Of a stretch of 64,000 nt of DNA, positions 43,951-52,554 are shown piece after piece. The notes under the pieces are model-generated. The model made no database searches. It was not told the origin of the DNA and saw nothing but the letters and a program-made list of their open reading frames with translations. The position numbers and the translations under genes are program-made. This DNA comes from Lathyrus oleraceus (taxonomy: Eukaryota > Streptophyta > Magnoliopsida > Fabales > Fabaceae), in assembly GCF_024323335.1 (NCBI RefSeq), contig NC_066585.1, positions 531,788,582 to 531,852,581 of the forward strand. Reading direction: 5' to 3'. Within the stretch, counting starts at the first letter, position 1. The number at the start of each line of letters is the position of its first letter.

Positions 43951-44106
43951 ACTCCCTTACCCTTTCTCTTTGGTCGCGAGACCATTTCCTTTCCAGGTTT
44001 CTCTGAGCGTTTCCTTTCCCTATCTTGGGATAAATAACGCGCAGTGGCGGCTCTGTGTTGTGTTTTTGTTTCAGTCCGCCGGTTGTTTTTTCGCGGATGC
44101 GACAGC

Positions 44107-44124
44107 TGGCGACTCTGCTGGGGA
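44107..44124 (+). other. Primer-binding site of Ogre-2
   Basis: TGGCGACTCTGCTGGGGA, 2 nt after the LTR and identical to the Ogre-1 PBS. Ogre elements are known to use tRNA-Arg. Confidence 0.92.
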
Positions 44125-45314
44125 CACTCGGATGTTGACCTGTGCTGGTCCATCGTCCCTAAGCGAGTCCTTCCTAGCGTGCTAGGATTAGTTTAGGTTG
44201 CTTGTGTTGTGTTATTTATTGCATTTATTATTCTAACCAGTGTATATATTTGCATAAATATTTGCATGCATCATACTATCATGTTGCCGTCCTCTGTGCA
44301 GGTGGTTCCTCTGTTTGGGGGTGGGTGTTCTGAGTGGGGCTAAAACCCAGGCCCGAGTGTACACCTAGGATTAGTATGGTCTCACGTTCCTCATTTGCTA
44401 TATCAGTACGATGTTGCAACGTGACATACCACAAGCCGGACGAGGTTCATTTGATAGTGCTTTCCATTGTGGAATATTTCACTTTGGTTGAGTTACTTCA
44501 TCTGAATTATTGACTCTGGTGACCGATCGTTTCCCGGATCTTTGGTTTAGATGATCTCAGGAGAGCTACAATGGCACACCCGAAAGGGCAAACCCATTGA
44601 GTATCTTTGCCCGATTGTCGAGACTATTATCCGCCTTAGGATGACCTGATTAGAATTTACCTGTGAGGGGAGGGTGATTCTTTCAGATGCATGATCAGAT
44701 GGTGACTTTGATGGTGACTAATGGTTCCGTGGATCAGAGTCCTATTTATAAGTCGGATTTATGGCCATTTATTGTCGTGACGCCGGAGTGCTGTCCGTGG
44801 TATTTATCAGTGGGGATCTGTTTATTTCAGAATTCCCCGGGCCGATTTTATCAGTGGGGATCCGTTTATTTCAGGATTCCCCGGGCCGATTCAGATGGGT
44901 ATCTGCTCAGAGATTGTCTGATGATGATGATGATGATGTATCTGTCTTCCGTTTATTTCGGAACCCTTGAGATGGATTTGTGGTTACGTTTTCCTTCAGA
45001 TGGTTGTGATCAGTCCAGAGATCCGGGCTGTAGTTCAGAGCAACAGATGTTCAGATGACTTGGAGGATGGCACAATGCATTGCATACATCTGCATCATTC
45101 TCATTTTGCATTCATCTGCATCGAACCTATGTCTAGCCATATGGGGAGTATTATTGATTGAGAATCGGGTTGAGAGACATCTTGAATTTCAGAATGTGGA
45201 TGTCAAAATATTATCTGTCTCGATGAAACCAGGATCAAAAGATAGAATATTCCTCATATGGATAGACGTTGCGTTCATGCATATTAACCTGTTTGCTGTT
45301 TTGCAGGGGTCGGG
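44125..45314 (+). other. Ogre-2 leader, ORF1 absent
   Basis: About 1.2 kb with no plant-mobile-domain ORF, unlike Ogre-1. A 47-bp direct duplication with core ATTCCCCGGGCCGATT (about 44832 and 44876) and a (GAT)n run near 44918. TTTCAG just before 45341 could be a splice acceptor. Confidence 0.6.
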
Positions 45315-46679
45315 TTGCTAACGTGCTTGCCTGTTTCAGGAACCATTGCTCGAGCGCGCAGAGTTGTACCTTTGCACTCAACACGTCCTCACAGATACTT
45401 CACGCGACGCAATACTCCGAGACTGATGGATCTCCCGAATACTGATATCCTCGAGCTGAAGGACAAGATGACTGAGCTGATCAACATCATGCAGGGTTTT
45501 GCAGTTGGTCAGAAAGCTCTGGCTGATAAGGTCGAGAAGCTCGAGCGAGCTTCAGCTGCTAACAGTGTTGTTAACCTGGATGGTGTCTCCAACCAAGGGC
45601 TGGGTGGATCCAGGGATGGTGGTAAAAGAGCGACCGTGGGTATAGTGAACAATGCTGCTGGGTTTGGTGCTGCTACAGGTGGGCCCGGTCTGGGGCATAA
45701 TCTGAAGGATAGTCTGTTCCCGCCTTTCTTTGGGGTCGATGATGACAGAGAGGAAGACCGAGAAGCTGATCAATTCTCCATGCACAATGAGCCATTCGGT
45801 CAATATGGTGCTCAGCCACAAAGCAAAGAAATTCAGTTACTGGCAGAGAAGGTAAGGGCTCTGGAAAGCCACGCTACTCCGGGATTTGTCAACATGTCCA
45901 ACATGGGGCTGGTTGAGGGGATTGTGATTCCACAGAAGTTCAAGGCGCCCGCATTTGATAAATATAATGGGAGTTCCTGCCCGGAGACTCACCTTCAAGC
46001 ATTCGTCCGCAAGATCTCTGCGTACACAATGGATCAAAAGCTGTGGATGTACTTTTTCCAGGACAGTCTGTCCGGAGGGTCCCTGGAGTGGTACACCAAG
46101 CTGAAATCTGCTGACATCAAGAGCTGGCAGGATTTGGGAGATGCATTCTTTAAACAGTACCAGTTCAATGCTGACATGGCTCCTAGTCGTACCCAGCTGC
46201 AGGGTATGTCTCAGAAGTCAAGTGAAGGGTTTAAAGAATATGCCCAAAGGTGGAGGGAGTTGGCTGCCAGAGTTCAACCTCCATTGGTTGATAGAGAGAT
46301 GTCTGATCTCTTTATGGGTACCTTGCAAGGGGTTTTTGCTGAAAGAATGGTTGGATGCCCGGTTACCAACTTTGCTGATATTGTGGTGGCCGGAGAAAGA
46401 ATTGAAAGTTGGCTGAAAATGGGGAAGATTCAAGGTAATGCTTCGTCATCAGCATCGAAGAAGCCATTTGGGAATGGTCAGCGCAAGAATGAGGGTGAAT
46501 CGAGTGCTGTGTATGCCCAGAGAGGAAATGGTAGGGATTGTTACTACCAGCACACTGCTGCTGTAACCATCCCTGCTGGTAATCAGTCAGTACGACAGCA
46601 ACGTCAGCCACCTCAGCAGAGAGCCGGGTATCAAGTAAGGGGAAAAGGGATTGATCGTCAGTTCGATAAACGCCCGTGA
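45315..46679 (+). CDS. gag: Ogre-2 Gag
   Basis: Open for 454 codons; ATG 45426 (MDLPNTDILELKDKM) is the likeliest natural start because it matches MDHLEQENHELKEEV of Ogre-1. An N-terminal coiled-coil heptad segment is followed by a Gly-rich linker. The Retrotrans_gag domain is at about residues 210-360: PQKFKAPAFDKYNGSSCPETHLQAF, MYFFQDSLSGGSLEWYTKL, LGDAFFKQYQFNADMAPSRTQLQ, FKEYAQRWRELAARV. A Gln-rich tail follows. The frame ends at 46679, and the nucleocapsid part continues after frame breaks. It is intact enough to make capsid protein for particle assembly, the one function this non-autonomous element may still supply. Confidence 0.85.
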   Translation: MLTCLPVSGTIARARRVVPLHSTRPHRYFTRRNTPRLMDLPNTDILELKDKMTELINIMQGFAVGQKALADKVEKLERASAANSVVNLDGVSNQGLGGSRDGGKRATVGIVNNAAGFGAATGGPGLGHNLKDSLFPPFFGVDDDREEDREADQFSMHNEPFGQYGAQPQSKEIQLLAEKVRALESHATPGFVNMSNMGLVEGIVIPQKFKAPAFDKYNGSSCPETHLQAFVRKISAYTMDQKLWMYFFQDSLSGGSLEWYTKLKSADIKSWQDLGDAFFKQYQFNADMAPSRTQLQGMSQKSSEGFKEYAQRWRELAARVQPPLVDREMSDLFMGTLQGVFAERMVGCPVTNFADIVVAGERIESWLKMGKIQGNASSSASKKPFGNGQRKNEGESSAVYAQRGNGRDCYYQHTAAVTIPAGNQSVRQQRQPPQQRAGYQVRGKGIDRQFDKRP

Positions 46680-47058
46680 CTTACGCTTCTCTGTTAAAAA
46701 GTTGATGGATCTTGGATTGGTACGGCCAAGGGTGTTGACTCCGTTGAAACCTGATCAGAGGCCTGCCAGCTATGATGAGAATGTCAGGTGTGAGTTCCAT
46801 GCTGGGGCACCCGGACATCACATTGAGGATTGCAAAGCTTTTAAGCATATTGTCCAGGATCTGGTAGACTCCAAGGCCATCAATTTTGCACCATCACCAA
46901 ATGTTAATGCTAATCCAATGCCGGCGCATGGTCAGGCAGTGGTGAGTGCAATTACTGAAGATTCAGATCACGTCTGTGTGATGGGTGAAGAGAATGACAG
47001 TAACTGCAAGTTTGATGGTTGGATAAAGCCGTGCGTACCAGGAAGCTGGAAGGCTTAA
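46651..47058 (+). pseudogene. Ogre-2 Gag C-terminal knuckle region
   Basis: KKLMDLGLVRPRVLTPLKPDQRP leads to CEFHAGAPGHHIEDCKAFK, the Ogre-type zinc-binding knuckle, then MPAHGQAVVSAI and WIKPCVPGSWKA. It is separated from Gag by two small indels near 46675-46700. The protease that should follow is missing. Confidence 0.75.
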
Positions 47059-47340
47059 AAAGATCAGCACTGTTACTCATCCTGAAGAGTAGTACTTTCT
47101 TGTTTTCAGTTTTATTTGCATGAAAGCCATACGTGTTGCCCGACACGTAATGGTCCATTGTAAGGGCCACCTCATGTTTAAATTTGCATTTTCTGCATCA
47201 TTAATAAATGGATGTTTTTCAGTCAAAAAGCGGTGTTCCCTGTTTTTCATTTATTTTTGCAGTTTAAAAACAAATAAAAATGGCAATGTTTGTTTTCATT
47301 TTTCTTTTTTGATTTGTCTCGTCCCAAAGTCGAAAAATAA
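47059..47340 (+). other. Probable remnant of the Ogre intron
   Basis: T-rich, stop-filled sequence between the gag knuckle and the pre-RT connector, with several TTTCAG and TTTGCAG candidate acceptors. In Ogre a spliced intron lies between protease and RT. Here it directly follows Gag because the protease is deleted. Exact splice sites are not assigned. Confidence 0.4.
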
Positions 47341-47399
47341 TTCTCCGGATCTCGTTGATAACAATTTGGTTACACCTCATATGACTTCGACAAACCGAT

Positions 47400-47925
47400 C
47401 TATCATGCCGAAGAAGAAGGCGAAGAAGATTGTGATCTGCTGGAATTAGCCAGGTTGTTGAAACAAGAGGAGAGGGTGATTCAGCCGCATGCGGAGCGGA
47501 TTGAGATTGTTATTCCAAGCACCGCCGAGGTCAGGAAGGAAGTGAAATTAGGGCCGCTTCAGAGGCAAGTCGAGAGCAGAATGGTAGCCTTGTTGAAGGA
47601 GTATGTGGATACCTTCACCTGGTCATGCCAGGATATGCCAGGGTTGGACACTGGTGTCGTTGTGCACGAGCTACCATGGAGAGAAGACTGTCCTCTAGAG
47701 AAGTAGAACGCCAGTGCCTGTATCAGAGAGCCATGGTGACTTTGTTTCGTGATATGATTCATCATGAAATCGAATGCTATGACATGATAGCAAAGTCCCA
47801 AACAGAAGAGGGGCATCTGGTTGAGATAATTCAAACTGAGGTTGAATTCAGACAAGTGCACTATCAGAGTGCGGTCCGGTAAGATGCTGGGGTTCATTGT
47901 AAGAGAGGAATCCGAGGTTGATCCT
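47400..47925 (+). pseudogene. Ogre-2 pre-RT connector and RT shreds
   Basis: EDCDLLELARLLKQEERVIQPHAERIEIV and LVALLKEYVDTFTWSCQDMPGLDTGVVVHELPW (47425-47700) are the connector, ending in TAG. The next text (47733-47880) jumps to the RT catalytic neighbourhood, but the Y-V-D-D box is reduced to ECYDMIAKSQTEEGH, so the first catalytic Asp and a neighbour are gone. The RT fingers and palm between them are deleted. KMLGFIVREE at about 47885 is the RT thumb. Confidence 0.72.
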
Positions 47926-47928
47926 GTT

Positions 47929-47963
47929 AAAAAAAAATAAAAAAAAAATAAATAAATAAATAA
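47929..47963 (+). repeat. A-rich/TAAA simple repeat
   Basis: Run of A broken by T, ending in TAAATAAATAAATAA. Confidence 0.9.
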
Positions 47964-48269
47964 GAAATACCTGAACCGAGGATGGAAAGAGGTTCGTGGT
48001 CTCTTAGGCAGATGGAACTACATGTCATGGTTCACATCTCATCTGATAGCCACGTGTGAACCCATATTCAGGATGTTGAAAAGAAAGATCAAACGGTCAG
48101 GTGAAATAATGATTGCCAAAAGGGTATTGAAAGAATAAAGAATAAGTTGCAGGAACCTCTGATTCTGATACCTTCCGTGGAAGGAGCGATTGTTAATCTG
48201 TGCTTGACGGCCTTCGAGGGGTCTACGAGGTGTATTGGGTCAGCATGACGCGTCTTGTCGAAAAGAGCA

Positions 48270-48648
48270 TGCAATTTACCTTAGCAAAAAGTTTACCGAC
48301 TGTGAAACAATACATTCACTGTTCGAGAAAACTTGCTGTACTTTGGCATAGGCTGCTCGCCGACTGAGACAGTGTATGCTGGTTCATAACACTTTGTGGA
48401 TTTCCGAGATGGATCCGATCAAGTATGGGTGTGAGAATCCAGCATCGACCGGACGGGTTGTGAGAGTACGAAAGAATGCTGACTGGTTTGTGATACTCTC
48501 AGAGAGCAATCAAGGGGTATTGTCTGATTACATCGCCCGCAACCCATTGAGGATTATCAACCGAGGAAGTTTGAGTTCCCTGATGAGGACATCTCGAGGT
48601 GCTCTAATAGAAAGATTGAGAGTAACCGATCCCGGAGGAGGGGCCTGA
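48270..48648 (+). pseudogene. Ogre-2 RNase H remnant
   Basis: LAKSLPTV and CRKLAV-like shreds, then LVHNTLWISEMDPIKYGCENPASTGRVVR and GVLSDYIARNPL. These align with 37373-37672 of Ogre-1. The catalytic strand is gone. 47964-48269 holds no recognisable gene. Confidence 0.6.
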
Positions 48649-48719
48649 CCCTGAATTCGAACGGATTCTGATGTCTGATGGGGAGGAAGGTGAATAAGCT
48701 TTGGTTGTCCGGATAACAT

Positions 48720-49220
48720 TTGAATGCACCAGCAAGGGTGGCTGAATACGAAGCTTGTATTCCGGGTATCGAACCTCGGTGCGCCTACTGGGGCAATGCC
48801 TTTCTCGTTGGTGTATGGAATGAAGCCGTGTTACCGGTTGAGGTTCAGATTCCCTCTTTGAGAGTCCTGATGGACGTGAAATTGCAAGAGGCAGAATGGG
48901 TAAGGACCCGGTACGAAGAGTTGAGCCTGATGGAGGAAAAGAGGCTAGCAGCCATCTGTCATGGGCAGTTGTACCAGTAAAGGATGAAGCGTGCTTTTGA
49001 CAGAAAGGTACGACCTCGGGTGTATCACGTGGGTGATATGGTGCTGAAAAGGATCCTTCCTCCTCAAAACGATCGAAGGGGCAAATGGACACCGAATTAT
49101 GAAGGTCCATTCGTGGTCAAGAAGGTTTTCTCTGGCGGAGCCTTGTTGTTAACGACCATGGATGGTGAGGATTTTCCATCCCCTGGGAATGCGGACGCAG
49201 TTAAAAAATACTTCGTATAA
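48720..49220 (+). pseudogene. Ogre-2 second RNase H stub fused to integrase C-terminus
   Basis: ARVAEYEACIPGIE is from the second RNase H. After a few residues the text becomes integrase C-terminus: AVLPVEVQIPSLRVLMDVKLQEAEWVRTRYEEL, RMKRAFDRKVRPRVYHVGDMVLKR, GKWTPNYEGPFVVKKVFSGGALLL, ending DAVKKYFV. The whole HHCC finger and DDE core are missing. An in-frame TAA at 48978-48980 splits it. Deletion across the integrase makes self-integration impossible. Confidence 0.82.
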
Positions 49221-49229
49221 AGAGACCCG

Positions 49230-49419
49230 CTGGACGAAAAGAATAAAATAGTCCAGGCAAAAATGGGCATCCCGGCGAACCAAAAAACAGAATGAAAAAG
49301 GTTCGGGCAAAAATTAGGGATAGAATGAAAAATGTACACCCGGCAAGTCGAAAACCTGAAAAGGCGACTTGGGCAAAAATGGGTATCCTGGTGGACTGAA
49401 AACCCGAAAGGGCGGTCCA
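49230..49419 (+). repeat. Post-integrase hairpin row of Ogre-2
   Basis: Four units: 49230-49256 (CTGGAC/GTCCAG), 49276-49305 (CGAACC/GGTTCG), 49344-49371 (CAAGTCG/CGACTTG with inner CCT-GAAA-AGG) and 49392-49419 (TGGAC/GTCCA with inner CCC-GAAA-GGG). Each is followed by GGCAAAA. The row begins 10 nt after the stop. Confidence 0.85.
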
Positions 49420-49440
49420 GGCAAAAGAGGGATTGAAACG

Positions 49441-50518
49441 AACAACTGCGTCTGGCATGATCGTTTGCGCTTTGGTTAAAGCATCATGGATAATACCCGG
49501 TAGGGATCAATCAGAAACGTCTTGTTCAGAAGGCCGAAAGCACGGAGAGTCTGAGGACATATGGGGTGTAACTGAGTTGGAACTCGATGAGATCACGGGT
49601 TTCACATTGCCATCAGGATAGATTTTTCCTTTTGTGCGCAATTACCTCTTTTCAGGAATTGCTTCCGTTGTATTGCTCAATTTGAGCCACATTCTTTTCC
49701 AATCAATAAAGTGCATATTCAGTCAAATAATCTTGTTTTTGTTTTTCATTACCGCTTTGATTGCAAAAACATCCAATTATTTTTGATAAAGAATCTTGTA
49801 TTTTAAGACATACAGGTCCCTTCCAATGCATGTTTATAAGATTGAAAGCTTGAAATCTTATTTGGAAGGTTGGGTGACCCAAGTGTTGAAATCTTGACAC
49901 GCCTGGGGCACGGTTTTATCTGACGATCTGTTTTGCAGGTACTGTTAGATATTTTCACTCGCTTGCAGGATGTGGTGTGGAAGCTGTTGTAAAACAAATC
50001 CCTATGGAGTCCAATCAGGGACGAGGGACGGACGAAAGAATATGAAGGGATGACGAGAAGACGTTGAGACGTACGACGATCCTTGATTTTAATCAAGAAG
50101 ACTCTTCAAAATCGGAAGATTGGAAAGTCTGTAGAAATTCCCCGCAGGGTCCAATCAGGGACGAATGAATGGGTAGAGAAGCGATGAGAGACGTCGAGGC
50201 GTACGACGACCTTTGGAATTAATCAAGAAGACTCTTCAAAGTCGGAAGATTGAAAAGTCTGTATAATCCCCAGGAGTGCGCTCTCCGTCGAGTGCGGAGC
50301 GGTTGGGAATACAAGATGATGGAGCAGAAAAGGTCCAGACGAGTCTGGGAATTCTCAAAAGTGGAAAGCTGATAGGAGATTGGGAGGGGGATACCGTGGT
50401 TCGACGAGTCGACGGGTGTTCTGTACCAACTTTTCTCATTTCCCAGCTAAGTCCCCAAGCAGAATTAGAGGACCAAATCTCTAGCAGATCCAAAGTCTAT
50501 GGATCCCTTGGCCGAGTC
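49441..50518 (+). other. Ogre-2 3'UTR, proximal part
   Basis: No gene. Holds a 140-bp imperfect duplication (GGTCCAATCAGGGACGA-type core at about 50008 and 50148, with ATCAAGAAGACTCTTCAAA in each). Confidence 0.65.
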
Positions 50519-51116
50519 GGGATGGTTATCCCCGGCAGGTTCAAAACGGTGTTTCCTCAGCAACCAGGCCTGAAGGTTGCTATTCCCCGAGTGGAGCGGG
50601 TTTCAATGAAATATATCTCCAGCAGTGTTCATCCTACCAGTGGATCGGATGAGTTTCCGTAGCAGTCCGATATCTGCATCCCCAGCTGAGTGTATCCTAC
50701 GTGTGGATTGCATGGGTTGTCCCCAGCGGAGTAGCATTCGTTTTCCCTAGCAGGGTTTGGATGGTTATCCCCAGCAGGTGTCAGATCGATGCTTCCCCAG
50801 TTGCCAGGCCTGGAGGTGGCTGTTTTCCCAGCAGAGTATCTGTGAGCATTTCCCCAGTGAAGTCGTCAGGTATCTGTGAGGTTTTCTCGAAGCAGAGTCG
50901 AGATTTATATCCTCAGCAAGTCAAAGATTGTTGTATCCCCACAGAGTGCATTGGTGGTTCTTATCCCCAGCAAATTCCCGAGCGGATTGGGTGCAAAGGA
51001 GGTTTCCTCAGCAAGGGTTGCCTTTTCCCAGCAGCAGTGCTATTCCCCAGCAGGGTGGAGTTGGAGCAATGGCGAGTTCCTCAGCAGAGTGTCTCGTGCT
51101 TCCCAGAAGAGTCCCT
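50519..51116 (+). repeat. Anti-PBS motif array, about 15-18 degenerate copies
   Basis: Short units spaced about 20-35 nt with core TCCCCAGCAGAGT, which is the complement of PBS bases ACTCTGCTGGGGA. 12/13 matches at 50679 (TCCCCAGCTGAGT), 50718 (TCCCCAGCGGAGT), 51044 (TCCCCAGCAGGGT) and 51078 (TCCTCAGCAGAGT). TCCCAGCAGAGT at 50826 and AGCAGAGTCG at 50891 also match. Confidence 0.85.
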
Positions 51117-51239
51117 TGAGGGGAATATTTTTTATGCATTCATCATGTAAATAAGCATAGCATATTGCATAGAAAAAATAAATAATCGCGTAGCATTTCC
51201 ATAATTATGGAGCATTACGCAGAAAAATCAATCATGCAT

Positions 51240-51473
51240 CATTGCAAGCATAGGCTAGTCTCAAGCCGTGGTTACCGTTTGAGATATGGTTCTGCCAGTG
51301 GGTGAAGATGCTACTCGAGCCGTGATTACCGTTTGAGGAGTGGTTTCACTAGTTGGAAAATCATCAGTATTGCAAGTATCAGTTACTCGGGCCGTGATTA
51401 CCGCTTGAGATTTGATGTTCTCCAGTAGTGCGATACTGGAGGAGATTTTTTCCGTCGGACAGAGATGGAGATG
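51240..51473 (+). repeat. Diverged relatives of the 91-bp repeat
   Basis: CAAGCCGTGGTTACCGTTTGAG-like and CTCGAGCCGTGATTACCG-like phrases lead into the regular array. Confidence 0.7.
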
Positions 51474-52019
51474 TGACGCGTTCAGCGCGATTCAAGCCGT
51501 GGATACCGCTTGATATTTGGTTTCACCGGATGGTGAAGATGTTACTTGGATAAGTTCAACATCATGACGCGTTCAGCGCGATTCAAGCCGTGGATACCGC
51601 TTGATTTTTGGTTTCGCCGGATGGTGAAGATGTTACTTGGATAAGTTCAACGTCATGACGCGATCAGCGCGACTCAAGCCGTGGATACCGCTTGATATTT
51701 GGTTTCACCGGATGGTGAAGATGTTACTTGGATAAGTTCAACATCATGACGCGTTCAGCGCGATTCAAGCCGTGGATACCGCTTGATATTTGGTTTCGCC
51801 GGATGGTGAAGATGTTACTTGGATAAGTTCAACATCATGACGCGTTCAGCGCGATTCAAGCCGTGGATACCGCTTGATATTTGGTTTCGCCGGATGGTGA
51901 AGATGTTACTTGGATAAGTTCAACGTCATGACGCGATCAGCGCGACTCAAGCCGTGGTTACCGCTTGAAGGTTTGGTTTCACCAGATGGTGAAGATGTTA
52001 CTCTGAGGAGTTTAGCATC
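51474..52019 (+). repeat. 91-bp tandem repeat, six units, in Ogre-2 3'UTR
   Basis: TGACGCG starts units at 51474, 51565, 51656, 51747, 51838 and 51929, exactly 91 bp apart. Each holds TCAAGC...GCTTGA inverted arms around CGTGGATACC and the string GCGTTCAGCGCG. Units are nearly identical, so the expansion is recent. Ogre 3'UTRs are known to generate satellite-like arrays. Confidence 0.95.
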
Positions 52020-52539
52020 ATGGCGTCAGATCAGCAATGTTCCCCAATAGTGCGATATTGGAGGAAATTTTTCTATCGAGCAGAGATGGAAATAAAATCA
52101 GAGGGCGTTACGCGATCAGCGCGATTCTGGGGTTCAAACTGGAGAATGGGGTTCATTATTTTGGCAAACAGGAGAACGGGGTTCAAATGCAGTGATCGGG
52201 GATCATTCGCGAAAAAGAAGATTTTGGGGTTCGAGAAAAGCATAAAAAAGGAAAGGAATAATAATCCCGAGTGGATGAGTGGTGTTCAGGCCATGGTTAT
52301 CCCTGCATTACCATTTATTTTGGTGGTCAGGTCGATGTTGATTGCTTCGGTATTCGGGCCAACTTTCTCCGTACCAGACGGATTTTGGTTTCGAGTTTGC
52401 TTCTTCGCCGATCCTGACAGGCATTGTTAATTATTTTCCCATCAGAGTGCAAATTGTTCGTCTGTTCTTGGTATTCAATCACTCTTCATCCTGATCATCT
52501 GAAAGCCGAGGCTATTCATATCGACAGGTTCACAGTGGA
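52020..52539 (+). other. Ogre-2 3'UTR, distal part
   Basis: A 136-codon frame (52020-52430) has no recognisable domain and starts inside the repeat tail; I do not call it a gene. Short GGGGTTCA repeats near 52130-52200. Confidence 0.55.
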
Positions 52540-52554
52540 TTGAATAGGGGCAAC
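52540..52554 (+). other. Polypurine tract of Ogre-2
   Basis: TTGAATAGGGGCAAC abutting the 3' LTR. Confidence 0.88.

Larger units (their letters stand above)
39129..44104 (+). repeat. 5' LTR of Ogre-2
   Basis: TGTAACACCTC...GCGGATGCGACA, 4976 bp, paired with 52555-57537. Open frames inside are duplicated in both LTRs and are not supported as genes. Confidence 0.96.

Noticed and set aside
43847..44185. 112-codon and nearby frames in the Ogre-2 5' LTR, mirrored at 57280
   Set aside because: Both LTRs carry them because they are repeats. The 5' copy ends differently because it runs into the PBS. No recognisable domain.
47059..47449. 109-codon frame after the Ogre-2 gag knuckle
   Set aside because: Falls in the probable intron remnant; no domain and a strong T bias.
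52020..52430. 136-codon frame in Ogre-2 3'UTR as a gene
   Set aside because: Starts in the 91-bp repeat tail, shows no domain, and composition matches neighbouring non-coding DNA.
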